The notes beneath the pieces are model-generated. The model saw only the letters and a program-made list of their open reading frames with translations, made no database searches and was not told the DNA's origin. Both the position numbers and the translations under genes were made by a program. 19,804 bases of DNA from JBBQIY01 sp964553035 (GTDB taxonomy: Bacteria; Verrucomicrobiota; Kiritimatiellia; RFP12; UBA3636). Below are positions 7,422 to 14,722 of the stretch, piece by piece. How positions within the stretch are numbered: position 1 is the first letter of the stretch; each line of letters opens with the position of its first letter. Location: NCBI GenBank assembly GCA_964553035.1, contig CAZKJH010000071.1:1-19804 (forward strand). Reading direction: 5' to 3'.

Positions 7422-8744
7422 TCAATCGATGAAGACGTGGACGTTGGGATGTGTGATCTTCACGGCTTTGAGAAATGGCTTAATCTGACCGTATTCTAAT
7501 GTGCCGGGCGCAAAGACGAGGAGCACGGACAGCTCAGAGCCTTTGTCCTTAAGCAATTGTGGCAGAGTCTCCACCGTGACACCCTGAATTTCCTCAATCT
7601 TCAGTTCTGGTTTGATGGCATCATCTTTCCAGATCTCTTGAATAGCAACGACCATGGCGGAGCCGTCGGAGGCAAAGCGCAGTTCGCAGGGCTGACTGAA
7701 ACGCTTCACCCGGTCACGCCAGTCCTCTTGCGGCAAGAACGCCTTGTAATACGGATCTCCCTCCATCGGCGGTTCCACTCGGATTCCACTGTCGACATCC
7801 ACAAGTTGCACAATACGGCAGAAATCACGAATTTGTGACAGGCTGAGCGCATCAGACCACTGGAGTGTTGCATAGGCATCTCGATCAGTAGCCGAATACG
7901 TCTGAAGCATCTCCAGTGCTGCTTTAAAAGAAACGACATCCCCGTCATCCAGCGCAACACCATTCGTGGAAAACGCCACAGCCACATCGCGCACACGTAG
8001 CGGCGATGCCGCAGGCCGCTGCTCAGGCGACAGGATAATTTCAGACCACACATCGGCCTTAGCAACGATGTTCGACGACACGCGATACTTTTCATACACC
8101 GCTTCTTGGACGGCCATACGCGGCACATCCATGACGGTCAGAGGCTCGTTGTAGGAAGCGATCACAGACCCTGGACCTGACACATCACCAATGAACGCGC
8201 CCTCCGCGTTCCTGCGGTCACCTACGTAAACAAAACCTTCCTTCGAAAGTGGAAGTCCCGTCTCAGTATCGTCCACGAGTGACTCCAGCACAACGGCTGG
8301 CGCGGAGGCTATCGACACCGTGGCATTCAGGCGTTCGCCCTTTGGCCAAAATCTTGCTTTTCCGTAGTTGACGCTCAGCCCACGAGGCACACCAATGAAC
8401 TCGATTGCCTTACAAATGTCGTCGGACGTTGCAAAAGTTGAGAAGAGGGATTCGTAGTCATGCCCACTGTTCTCGGTGACGAGAAAGAATTCGGCAATGT
8501 CACCCTTCCCTACACCCGTCGTGAAAGCGTCGAGCGTCAGCGTACGCGCTTGCTTGTCGGCAACCACACCGCGTGCAACAAAGTACCGTCCGGCATCGTC
8601 AAGCGTCGTCTTGTTCGTAACAAGCCGTGCTTCGCACGTTGCGATATTCGCCTTTCGTGCCTCCGATACGCCCCCGTCATCATCCGCGAACACAGTGCAA
8701 ACCAGCAAAGCAGCCGTCATCAAAAAAAAGACTTTTTTGTTCAT
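7422..8744 (-). CDS. Exported YdjY-domain protein of unknown function
   Basis: A 440-residue protein with a classic signal peptide (MNKKVFFLMTAALLVCTVFA, then an acidic DDD), probably cut by signal peptidase I after VFA; LLVC does not fit a lipobox well. Residues about 55-145 resemble the YdjY domain: a VVADKQARTLTLDAF strand, AEFFLVTENSGHDYESLF (84-101) and a helix ending IEFIGVPRGL. The remaining 290 residues are not recognised; the last 36 (LSVLLVFAPGTLEYGQIKPF onward) faintly recall the periplasmic ExbD/TolR tail. Two adjacent ATGs are possible; the second is chosen because GGAGG (8751-8755) is 6 nt from it and only 3 nt from the first. It is a single leftward gene with its own promoter, convergent with the methyl-transfer operon. 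Confidence 0.65.
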   Translation of the reverse strand: MNKKVFFLMTAALLVCTVFADDDGGVSEARKANIATCEARLVTNKTTLDDAGRYFVARGVVADKQARTLTLDAFTTGVGKGDIAEFFLVTENSGHDYESLFSTFATSDDICKAIEFIGVPRGLSVNYGKARFWPKGERLNATVSIASAPAVVLESLVDDTETGLPLSKEGFVYVGDRRNAEGAFIGDVSGPGSVIASYNEPLTVMDVPRMAVQEAVYEKYRVSSNIVAKADVWSEIILSPEQRPAASPLRVRDVAVAFSTNGVALDDGDVVSFKAALEMLQTYSATDRDAYATLQWSDALSLSQIRDFCRIVQLVDVDSGIRVEPPMEGDPYYKAFLPQEDWRDRVKRFSQPCELRFASDGSAMVVAIQEIWKDDAIKPELKIEEIQGVTVETLPQLLKDKGSELSVLLVFAPGTLEYGQIKPFLKAVKITHPNVHVFID

Positions 8745-8769
8745 CATAAACCTCCATTAACTGCTGGCT

Positions 8770-8798
8770 ATTATAGTGTCTGTACGTCATGCAGGCAA
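8770..8798 (-). promoter_or_regulatory. Predicted sigma-70 promoter of the YdjY-domain gene
   Basis: On the minus strand, TTGCCT (8793-8798) and a perfect TATAAT (8770-8775) are 17 bp apart. The start site would fall near 8763, giving a leader of about 20 nt that ends with the GGAGG ribosome binding site. Confidence 0.65.
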
Positions 8799-8817
8799 GA
8801 AGAGCTTATCGCAACTC

Positions 8818-8871
8818 GTAATCTAACCGATTACTCCTTCCCCCTTACGCCTTACACCTTACACCTTGTAA
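8818..8871. repeat. Intergenic repeats: GTAATC palindrome and 7-bp tandem array
   Basis: GTAATC (8818-8823) and GATTAC (8829-8834) form a short inverted repeat around TAACC. It is followed by a 7-bp tandem array: CTTACGC, CTTACAC, CTTACAC, CTTGTAA (8844-8871). Both motifs have relatives elsewhere in the window: GTAATC/GATTAC at 16-55 and 13691-13760, and CCTACGC at 14199-14212. Confidence 0.6.
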
Positions 8872-8882
8872 ACAAAAACAGG

Positions 8883-8911
8883 TTCACGTGCATGCTACAA
8901 CTTGATATGAT
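8883..8911 (+). promoter_or_regulatory. Possible miaB promoter
   Basis: TTCACG (8883-8888) and TATGAT (8906-8911) have a 17-bp spacer, matching consensus at 4 of 6 and 5 of 6 positions. The start site would be near 8918, about 30 nt before the GTG start of miaB. No strong ribosome binding site is visible in that leader. Confidence 0.35.
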
Positions 8912-8948
8912 AGATCACTTCTGAACAAATTCGGACCCCACTATTACC

Positions 8949-10340
8949 GTGACAGCTAAAAAAACATTTTCCATCAAAACCTACGGATGCCAGATGAATG
9001 TCCGCGACTCGGAGGTTTTATCCAATCGTCTCGTTGCTCATGGGTACGTACCTGCAGCCGATGAATCAACCGCCGACATTGTTATCGTGAACAGTTGTAG
9101 CGTTCGCGGCAAAGCCGAGGACAAGGCTATCGGCAAAATCGGTTTACTCTGCGTTAAAGATCGAAGAGACCGTCCCAATCTGATTGTCGGGATCATGGGA
9201 TGTGTTGCCCAACGCCTCGGCGAATCCGTCTTCACCCGCGTGCCGACCCTGTCGTTCTCCATCGGGACACGTGCTGAAGTCAAGATCCCAGAAATCCTTG
9301 CTCGCATCGATTCTGGTGAAACAGGCATCTGCGAAATTGGATGCTTCGACGATGCCGCCTCGCGGGAAAGTCTACACGAAACATTCGCTTCCTCTGAAAG
9401 CCTTGCAATCCTCAACCAGCCTGTTTCAGCCTTCGTCACCATCCTCTACGGCTGCAACCGCCGTTGCGCCTACTGCATCGTCCCTGATGTCCGCGGCAAT
9501 GAACACAGCCGTCAACCCGACGAGATTCTGCACGAAGTTCGAGAATTAGCGGCAAACGGCGTACGGGATATTACCCTGCTCGGGCAGAGCGTGATGAACT
9601 ATGGGCGACGCGACTTCACGTGGCCCGATGCTATTCCCTCCCCCATGGGCTTTACCGAGCCGCTGCCGCGCCTCTTCGAATTCATCGCCCGATCCGTTCC
9701 AGATATCTATCGCATCCGCTTCACATCCAGCCATCCCTCGGGCGTCACACAGGAACTCCTTCGCGCACTTCGAGAGATCCCCCAACTCTGCCCACACGTC
9801 CACATGGCCATGCAGTCGGGGTCGGATCGTGTGCTCAAGGTAATGCGGCGCGGATACGACGCCGCAGGCTACCTCGAAGCGGTTGCGCATCTGAACACCG
9901 TGCCACAGCTTGCCATCTCCACGGATATCATTGTTGGCTTCCCCGGCGAAACTGAAGCGGACTTTGAAGAGACCCGTCGCGCGATGGATGAAGCGGGTTT
10001 CGATAACGCCTTCATTTTTAAATACTCCCCACGTCCTGGTACACCTGCGGCAGAGATGCCGGACGATGTCTCAGACAACGAAAAGATGCGACGCAATCAG
10101 GTTCTCCTTGAGGATCAAGACCGCCGGAGTCTCGCAATTAATCAGCGCCTCATCGGCACCGAAACCGAGATCCTCGCCGAAGGGCCCAGCTTGCGCAATT
10201 CCAGCCGTTGGTCGGGTCGCAATCCACAAAACAAAATTGTTGTCTTCGAAACGCAAACCACTATCGCGATTGGCGACATCGTCAAGATCCACATCACAGA
10301 CGCACACCCACAAACGCTGTTTGGTGAAGTCATCCGTTAA
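8949..10340 (+). CDS. miaB: MiaB, tRNA-2-methylthio-N6-dimethylallyladenosine synthase
   Basis: A 463-residue radical-SAM methylthiotransferase that adds the 2-methylthio group to isopentenyl-adenosine at position 37 of tRNAs reading UNN codons. The N-terminal UPF0004 domain has the three cysteines for the auxiliary 4Fe-4S cluster: C14 (KTYGCQMNVRDSE), C50 (IVNSCSVR) and C85 (MGCVAQ). The radical-SAM core has C169-x3-C173-x2-C176 (YGCNRRCAYCIVPDVRG), and the rest carries TLLGQSVMNYG, HMAMQSGSDRVLKVMRRGY and DIIVGFPGET. A C-terminal TRAM domain ends the protein. The QMN in the first motif and the overall length favour MiaB over MtaB or RimO. The start is a GTG at 8949, just before the family's N-terminal strand. 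tadA follows after 1 bp. Confidence 0.95.
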   Translation: MTAKKTFSIKTYGCQMNVRDSEVLSNRLVAHGYVPAADESTADIVIVNSCSVRGKAEDKAIGKIGLLCVKDRRDRPNLIVGIMGCVAQRLGESVFTRVPTLSFSIGTRAEVKIPEILARIDSGETGICEIGCFDDAASRESLHETFASSESLAILNQPVSAFVTILYGCNRRCAYCIVPDVRGNEHSRQPDEILHEVRELAANGVRDITLLGQSVMNYGRRDFTWPDAIPSPMGFTEPLPRLFEFIARSVPDIYRIRFTSSHPSGVTQELLRALREIPQLCPHVHMAMQSGSDRVLKVMRRGYDAAGYLEAVAHLNTVPQLAISTDIIVGFPGETEADFEETRRAMDEAGFDNAFIFKYSPRPGTPAAEMPDDVSDNEKMRRNQVLLEDQDRRSLAINQRLIGTETEILAEGPSLRNSSRWSGRNPQNKIVVFETQTTIAIGDIVKIHITDAHPQTLFGEVIR

Positions 10341-10341
10341 T

Positions 10342-10842
10342 ATGCAACCCGACACCTTCCAGAAACTCGATGCCACATACCATGAAAAATACATGCGCAT
10401 GGCACTTGCTGAAGCTGAAAAAGGCACTGACGCAGGAGAAGTCCCAGCAGGCTGCATTATCGTCAAACTTCCCGTAACCGATGATGACGTGCCACACGTC
10501 ATCGGTAAAGCACACAACATGATTGAATCGCTCAAAGATCCTACAGCACATGCCGAAATCCTTGCTATTACGCAGGCGGCAGCCGCTGTAGGCGACTGGC
10601 GAATCACCGATTCGATTCTTTACGTCACCAAAGAGCCCTGTCCAATGTGCGGTGGTGCCATCGTATTGGCGCGAATTCCGTATGTCGTCTGGGCTGTTGA
10701 CGATCCCAAACGCGGTGCACAAACCGTATTCAAAATCTTCGATGCCCCCGGCATCAACCATCACCCCACCGCTCTCACAGACATCCTTCGGGAGCCCTGC
10801 TTAGCCCTGCTTCAGAGTTTTTTCAAATCTCGCCGGTCATAG
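10342..10842 (+). CDS. tadA: TadA-like tRNA adenosine deaminase
   Basis: A 166-residue CDA-fold deaminase. The zinc motifs are HAE (70-72, with E72 as proton shuttle) and PCPMCGGAI (C100 and C103). The preceding MRMALAEAEKG...GEVPAGCIIV and following VVWAVDDPKRGA fit TadA, which makes inosine at wobble position 34. Another cytidine/guanine deaminase is possible, because the usual TadA NxP turn is altered (VIGKAHNMIESLKDPTAHAE) and a short insertion precedes it. The start at 10342 is 1 bp after the miaB stop, so the two tRNA-modification genes are co-transcribed and probably translationally coupled. Confidence 0.85.
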   Translation: MQPDTFQKLDATYHEKYMRMALAEAEKGTDAGEVPAGCIIVKLPVTDDDVPHVIGKAHNMIESLKDPTAHAEILAITQAAAAVGDWRITDSILYVTKEPCPMCGGAIVLARIPYVVWAVDDPKRGAQTVFKIFDAPGINHHPTALTDILREPCLALLQSFFKSRRS

Positions 10843-10938
10843 AAGTTTTACGCTGCTTCAGTCGTGAATCATGATTTTTCACCCAGCAAGTCACGTTTAA
10901 ATCTTAATTCTTTAATAAAAAAATATCGATTCAGACGC

Positions 10939-10967
10939 TTGACTGCAACGCCGGAAAACACTAAAAT
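10939..10967 (+). promoter_or_regulatory. Strong predicted sigma-70 promoter of gapA
   Basis: TTGACT (10939-10944) and TAAAAT (10962-10967) are separated by 17 bp and preceded by an A/T-rich tract (about 10897-10928) that could act as an UP element. Transcription would start near 10974, leaving a leader of about 115 nt before gapA. The rest of 10843-11089 shows no gene or clear terminator for tadA. Confidence 0.75.
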
Positions 10968-11089
10968 GGGTCGTCATATTTTGAGATGCACTGGGACTCG
11001 TTCCTGAGACAAACGGAGCCCTTCCGGATGTAGCGCACTTCCTCAATTTCAGACGCAGACTTAATCAACTATCAATAGGAGACAATAAA

Positions 11090-12091
11090 ATGGCTATCAA
11101 AGTTGGCATCAATGGATTCGGACGCATCGGACGCATGGTGTTCCGTGCTGCAATCGAAAACTTCTCAAAGGACATCGAAATCGTTGGCATCAACGATCTT
11201 CTCGACCCTGAGTACCTCGCTTATATGCTGAAGTACGATTCCGTACATGGTCGTTTCGATGGAGAAGTCTCCGTTCAAGGTGGCACGATGATCATCAATG
11301 GCAAAAAGATTCGCCTCACCGCTGAGCGCGATCCTGCAAACCTCAAGTGGAACGAAGTCGGCGCTGATATCGTCGTTGAATCCACCGGTTTCTTCCTCTC
11401 AGACGATACCGCCCGTGCTCACATCAAGGCGGGTGCCAAGAAGGTCATCCTGTCCGCTCCTTCCAAGGATGCGACTCCGATGTTCGTCTACGGCGTCAAC
11501 GATAAAACCTACAAGGGTCAGGACATCATCTCCAACGCCTCCTGCACCACCAACTGCCTCGCTCCGATCGCCAAGGTTCTTGACGATGCTTTCGGAATCA
11601 AGCGTGGTCTGATGACAACTGTGCATGCAGCAACAGCAACTCAGAAGACGGTCGACGGCCCTTCCAGCAAGGATTGGCGAGGTGGCCGTGGCATCCTCGA
11701 GAACATCATTCCCTCCTCGACTGGCGCTGCTAAGGCTGTCGGCAAGGTTCTCCCCCAGCTCAACGGCAAGCTCACCGGCATGGCCTTCCGCGTTCCGACC
11801 TCCGACGTCTCCGTCGTTGACCTGACGGTTGAACTTGTCAAGCCAGCTACCTACGCAGAAGTTTGCGCTGCCATGAAGAAGGCTTCTGAAGGCGAGCTGA
11901 AGGGCGTTCTCGGCTACACCGACGAATCCGTCGTTTCGACCGACTTCCGTGGCTGCGCAACAACCTCCATCTTCGATGAGATGGCCGGCATTGCCCTCGA
12001 CGACACCTTCGTCAAGGTCGTGAGCTGGTACGACAACGAGTGGGCGTATTCCAACAAGGTTCTGGAGATGGTTCGCGTCATCGCGAAGTAA
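11090..12091 (+). CDS. gapA: Glyceraldehyde-3-phosphate dehydrogenase, type I
   Basis: A 333-residue glycolytic enzyme that oxidises glyceraldehyde-3-phosphate with NAD and phosphate. The Rossmann fingerprint is NGFGRIGR (8-15). D36 in GINDLLD points to NAD rather than NADP. The active site is SNASCTTNCLAP with nucleophile C152, and H179 sits in TTVHAATATQKTVDGPS. The C-terminus WYDNEWAYSNKVLEM is typical. AGGAG (11077-11081) lies 8 nt before the ATG, behind a near-consensus promoter, and the codons look like those of a highly expressed gene. pgk follows on the same strand after a hairpin, the common gapA-pgk arrangement. Confidence 0.98.
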   Translation: MAIKVGINGFGRIGRMVFRAAIENFSKDIEIVGINDLLDPEYLAYMLKYDSVHGRFDGEVSVQGGTMIINGKKIRLTAERDPANLKWNEVGADIVVESTGFFLSDDTARAHIKAGAKKVILSAPSKDATPMFVYGVNDKTYKGQDIISNASCTTNCLAPIAKVLDDAFGIKRGLMTTVHAATATQKTVDGPSSKDWRGGRGILENIIPSSTGAAKAVGKVLPQLNGKLTGMAFRVPTSDVSVVDLTVELVKPATYAEVCAAMKKASEGELKGVLGYTDESVVSTDFRGCATTSIFDEMAGIALDDTFVKVVSWYDNEWAYSNKVLEMVRVIAK

Positions 12092-12106
12092 TCTTGGAAT
12101 TCTAGG

Positions 12107-12160
12107 AAGCTTGAAGGCACGCCCCTCTCCTCACCGGATTAGGCTGCCTTCAAGCTTTTC
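12107..12160 (+). terminator. Long hairpin between gapA and pgk (terminator or attenuator)
   Basis: A perfect 13-bp inverted repeat, AAGCTTGAAGGCA (12107-12119) with TGCCTTCAAGCTT (12145-12157), encloses a 25-nt loop and is followed by TTCTCTTTATAAA. The T-run is interrupted and the loop is long, so partial termination or a messenger-stabilising 3' end for gapA is as plausible as full termination. No convincing pgk promoter is visible between the hairpin and the pgk start, which favours partial read-through. Confidence 0.55.
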
Positions 12161-12196
12161 TCTTTATAAACAACGAACCAACGGATTCTGCTAAAA

Positions 12197-13459
12197 ATGA
12201 ACAAGAAAACAATCAAAGACATCGAGTTCAAAGGCCGCAAGGTCGTGATGCGCGTTGACTTCAACGTGCCGATCAAAAATGGTGTAATTTCCGACGACAC
12301 ACGCATACAAGCTGCTTTGCCGTCAATCCAATATATCCTCGGCAAGGGAGCCAGCCTCGTCCTGATGTCGCACTTAGGACGTCCAGACGGCAAGGCAGAC
12401 CTCACATTCAGCCTCCGCCCCGTTGCCGAAGCCCTTTCGAAGAGCCTCGGCAAGGCTGTTGCCTTCGCTGAAGACTGCCAGAACGCACAAGTGCAGGTCG
12501 ACTCCCTCAAGGCTGGCGACGTGCTCATGCTTGAAAACACGCGCTTCTACCTCGCCGAAGAAGGCAAAGTGAAGCAGAAGGATGGCCAGAGCGATGAAGA
12601 TTACGCCAAGATCAAGGCGGAACTCAAGGTTGCCAAGCAGACGATGGCCGCGAAGCTCGCTTCTTACGGCGATATCTACGTCAACGATGCTTTCGGAACG
12701 GCTCACCGCGATCATGCCTCAACGGCCTCTATTTGCAAGTACATCAAGGCCAAGGGCGGCGCTTGTGTTGCCGGCTTCTTGATGGAAAAGGAACTCGAAT
12801 ATCTCGGTTCCGCAGTTGAAGTTCCAGTTCGTCCTTTTGTCGCCATCCTCGGCGGCGCCAAAGTCTCCGACAAATTGGCCGTGGTCAAGAACCTCCTCAC
12901 GAAGGTTGACACGCTGATCATCGGTGGCGGCATGGCCTACACCTTCCTCAAGGCACAGGGACACAACGTCGGCAAGTCGCTTTGCGAACTCGATCAGATC
13001 GACTACGCCCGGGACATGATCGCCGATGCCAAGAAGCGCGGCATCAGCCTCCTCCTGCCCGTCGACAACGTCGCTGCTGATGCGTTCGCCGCCGATGCGA
13101 ACACGCAGGTCGTCGGCAACGACATCCCAGAAGGCTGGATGGCCCTCGATATCGGCCCCAAGACCACTGCACTTTACAGCGATGCGGCCAAAACGGCAAA
13201 AACTGTTGTTTGGAATGGCCCTATGGGTTGTTTCGAGATGCCAGCCTTCGCCAAAGGCACCCTGGGTGTCTGCGAAGCGGTTGCAGAAGTGAAGGCTAAT
13301 GGCGGTATTTCGATCATCGGTGGCGGCGATTCCGTCAGTGCTGTGAAGAAATCCGGTCTTGCCCCGAAGATGAGCCATATCTCAACCGGCGGTGGTGCTT
13401 CCCTCGAATTCCTCGAAGGCAAAGTGCTTCCAGGTTGCATCTCGCTCGACGACAAATAG
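12197..13459 (+). CDS. pgk: Phosphoglycerate kinase
   Basis: A 420-residue glycolytic kinase that transfers phosphate from 1,3-bisphosphoglycerate to ADP. Landmarks are VVMRVDFNVPIKNG, SHLGRPDG, ENTRFY, YVNDAFGTAHRDHAST, ILGGAKVSDKL, the GGGMAYTFL segment, VWNGPMGCFE, and the C-terminal IIGGGDSVSAV and STGGGASLEFLEG loops. At 420 residues it is about 25 longer than Escherichia coli Pgk because of a Lys/Glu-rich insertion after ENTRFY (KVKQKDGQSDEDYAKIKAEL), as in Bacteroidetes and related enzymes. The start is followed directly by the family N-terminus, but no clear ribosome binding site precedes it. Confidence 0.97.
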   Translation: MNKKTIKDIEFKGRKVVMRVDFNVPIKNGVISDDTRIQAALPSIQYILGKGASLVLMSHLGRPDGKADLTFSLRPVAEALSKSLGKAVAFAEDCQNAQVQVDSLKAGDVLMLENTRFYLAEEGKVKQKDGQSDEDYAKIKAELKVAKQTMAAKLASYGDIYVNDAFGTAHRDHASTASICKYIKAKGGACVAGFLMEKELEYLGSAVEVPVRPFVAILGGAKVSDKLAVVKNLLTKVDTLIIGGGMAYTFLKAQGHNVGKSLCELDQIDYARDMIADAKKRGISLLLPVDNVAADAFAADANTQVVGNDIPEGWMALDIGPKTTALYSDAAKTAKTVVWNGPMGCFEMPAFAKGTLGVCEAVAEVKANGGISIIGGGDSVSAVKKSGLAPKMSHISTGGGASLEFLEGKVLPGCISLDDK

Positions 13460-13690
13460 TGGAGAAAAGGTGCTAGTACATTGTACAGGCAGAAATGACG
13501 GTAATTTTCAGGTAGAGTACATGATTAACAATATTGAAACCAAGAACTTAATCTTGGAAATCTTGTAATCTTGTCTTACCAATACGCGCTGTACAGAGTA
13601 CTAGGTTTTAGGTGTTAGAAACCTTGCGGTGAAAGCCACAAGGAGTAGGTTAATGCCTACGGCCTCTTGTTTTGTGATCCAGTGCTGTTC

Positions 13691-13760
13691 TTAATCGTAA
13701 TCCTAATCGTAATCTTAATCACTCAACTGGAAGAGATTACGAGCACGATTACGATTAGGA
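13691..13760. repeat. TAATCN hexamer array with fold-back inverted copy
   Basis: Five consecutive TAATCN hexamers (13692-13721) are followed by GATTAC, GAGCAC, GATTAC, GATTAG on the same strand (13735-13758), a reverse-complement array. The core is a perfect 14-bp inverted repeat (13701-13714 with 13747-13760) around a 32-nt loop, and inner TAATC/GATTA words extend the pairing. In RNA or single-stranded DNA this would form a long hairpin. Confidence 0.75.
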
Positions 13761-13797
13761 GCGATGCGGAACTTAAGCTCTTGCCCTTACCCTCAGC

Positions 13798-13832
13798 TTT
13801 GCGAACGTTGCGCTTTCTTTGCGAACGTTGCG
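13798..13832. repeat. 15-bp direct repeat TTTGCGAACGTTGCG, 20-bp period
   Basis: TTTGCGAACGTTGCG occurs at 13798-13812 and again, identical, at 13818-13832. Its reverse complement, CGCAACGTTCGCAAA, resembles the ACGCAAAGGGCGCAAGG segment at about 13910-13926, so inverted-orientation copies of one degenerate element seem to be present. Confidence 0.7.
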
Positions 13833-13850
13833 TTAACATGTTTTCGTTTC

Positions 13851-13874
13851 GTGGCAAAGTCCACACCTTGCCAT
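13851..13874. repeat. GTGGCAAAGT hairpin repeat, copy 1
   Basis: A 24-bp unit beginning GTGGCAAAGT and ending TTGCCAT. Its ends can pair to form a small hairpin. It matches copy 2 (14107-14130) at 20 of 24 positions, in the same orientation, 256 bp away. Confidence 0.6.
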
Positions 13875-13906
13875 CCCCTTCCTGCATTCCTGAGTTCCAG
13901 ATTTTT

Positions 13907-14035
13907 TTAACGCAAAGGGCGCAAGGATCCCTGCAAGGAACGCTAAGCTACTTCAGGGGTGAGCGACATTTCAACCACTGCATCCCGTTAATCTTGTCTA
14001 AATGACTCGCGCAAAGAACGCTAGGGTCGCTGAGA
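13907..14035. repeat. Degenerate GCAAAGAACGCTAAG-type repeats
   Basis: TTAACGCAAAGGGCGCAAGG (13908-13927) runs into GCAAGGAACGCTAAG (13933-13947), and a related GCAAAGAACGCTAGG lies at 14011-14025. The shared core is GCAARGAACGCTARG. The pattern looks like diverged copies of one short dispersed element; the array at 13798-13832 appears to be the inverted form. Confidence 0.5.
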
Positions 14036-14106
14036 TTTTTCATCAGGAGCTCAGGAACATCAGGAATTTCATCCCGTTTATCCACGGTATACAAACATCA
14101 GTTTTT

Positions 14107-14130
14107 GTGGCAAAGTGCACACTCTGCCAC
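14107..14130. repeat. GTGGCAAAGT hairpin repeat, copy 2
   Basis: The second copy of the 24-bp unit, with better pairing ends (GTGGCA and TGCCAC). Four positions differ from copy 1, one of which restores base pairing in the stem, suggesting the hairpin matters. Confidence 0.6.
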
Positions 14131-14183
14131 ACAAGCAACCAACGGATAGGCGGGGTATGGGGTGTCCCCATCGGAAACTAGGC

Positions 14184-14212
14184 ACTACGCCCTCTTTCCC
14201 TACGCCCTACGC
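14184..14212. repeat. 7-bp CCTACGC repeats
   Basis: ACTACGC (14184-14190) is followed by CCTACGC twice in tandem (14199-14212). The same 7-bp period and a similar word occur upstream of miaB (8844-8871), so this is a shared low-complexity element of intergenic DNA. Confidence 0.5.
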
Positions 14213-14228
14213 ACTTCTCACTCTTTCG

Positions 14229-14585
14229 CTACACCCGTCGCCGCGTCATCTCCACAGCAACGCTCTGGCAGCCTTCCATGGCATCAGGTTTATCGAGCGT
14301 CACGGTCGTTTCGATAACGCCGTCAAACGACAACACGACCGTAGCGATGTGCGAAGCAAGGCTCTCGATGAGCAAATATGTGGACTGTTCAACAGCCTCA
14401 ACCACGGCATTCCGAATTAGGGAATAGTCAATTGCATCGGCAATAGTATCCGATGCGAGAGCTTTTGCCGTGTCGCAGAGCATCACGAGGTTGACCACCA
14501 CCGGCCTACGCCTTATCCGCTCCTCCTGAAGAACCCCGAGAACAGTCCAAATCTCGAGACCTTTGATTAAAATTTTGTCAATCAT
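14229..14585 (-). CDS. folB: Dihydroneopterin aldolase
   Basis: A 118-residue protein of normal FolB length, catalysing the aldol cleavage of 7,8-dihydroneopterin to 6-hydroxymethyl-dihydropterin in folate synthesis. The family pattern is complete: KGLEIWTVLGVLQEERIRRR with E22, ADAIDYSLIRNAVVEAVEQS with Y54, LLIESLASHIATVVL with E74, and VTLDKPDAMEGCQSVAVEM with K99. These correspond to the pterin-binding and catalytic residues of the family. It stands alone on the minus strand, without folP or folK beside it, and no strong ribosome binding site is visible. The folate link to the C1 chemistry of the corrinoid operon is suggestive only. Confidence 0.9.
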   Translation of the reverse strand: MIDKILIKGLEIWTVLGVLQEERIRRRPVVVNLVMLCDTAKALASDTIADAIDYSLIRNAVVEAVEQSTYLLIESLASHIATVVLSFDGVIETTVTLDKPDAMEGCQSVAVEMTRRRV

Positions 14586-14722
14586 AATATTTTCTAAGCC
14601 AATTAATTCCTGTTAACATGTTCTATACGTGTGTTTTAATGAAACATTCACCTCGTCTAGCGAATCGAGAGAAGACACGAAAACATCCTGCGTAAAAAAA
14701 GTTATAAAACCCTGCTTTTTCG

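Larger units (their letters stand above)
13460..14228. other. Gene-poor intergenic region rich in short degenerate repeats
   Basis: About 770 bp between pgk and folB with no convincing gene. It contains a CCAAGA/TCTTGG inverted repeat (13540-13557) followed by AATCTTG repeats, an imperfect CCTTGCGG/CCACAAGG hairpin and a GTAGG/CCTAC hairpin (about 13623-13665), and the repeat families listed separately. TTAATCTTGTCT and CATCCCGTTtA-type words also recur (13981-14000, 14070-14080). An open frame of about 110 codons across it looks like a by-product of the repeats. No RNA gene was recognised. Confidence 0.6.

Noticed and set aside
8685..8744. Lipoprotein signal in the YdjY-domain protein
   Set aside because: The cysteine at residue 16 is preceded by LLV, which does not fit the small-residue lipobox, while VFA-DDD gives a normal signal peptidase I site.
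9910..10341. Long fused reading frame entering tadA from inside miaB
   Set aside because: The first 144 codons are an out-of-frame shadow of miaB; the tadA protein begins naturally at the ATG at 10342.
12719..13378. 219-codon open frame opposite pgk
   Set aside because: It is fully antisense to a well-conserved gene, with codon-bias-driven openness and no domain or ribosome binding site.
13600..13670. Possible tRNA or small RNA in the hairpin pair after pgk
   Set aside because: Two short hairpins are present, but there is no cloverleaf, anticodon arm or T-arm consensus and no good T-run.
13691..13838. Possible CRISPR array
   Set aside because: The repeat units are only 6-15 bp, there are no regular unique spacers of 30 bp or more, and no cas genes are nearby.
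13667..14005. Open frame of about 112 codons on the plus strand
   Set aside because: It runs through the TAATCN, TTTGCGAACGTTGCG and GTGGCAAAGT repeats, has no ribosome binding site, and its hydrophobic start (LIVILIVILI) is simply the translated hexamer array.
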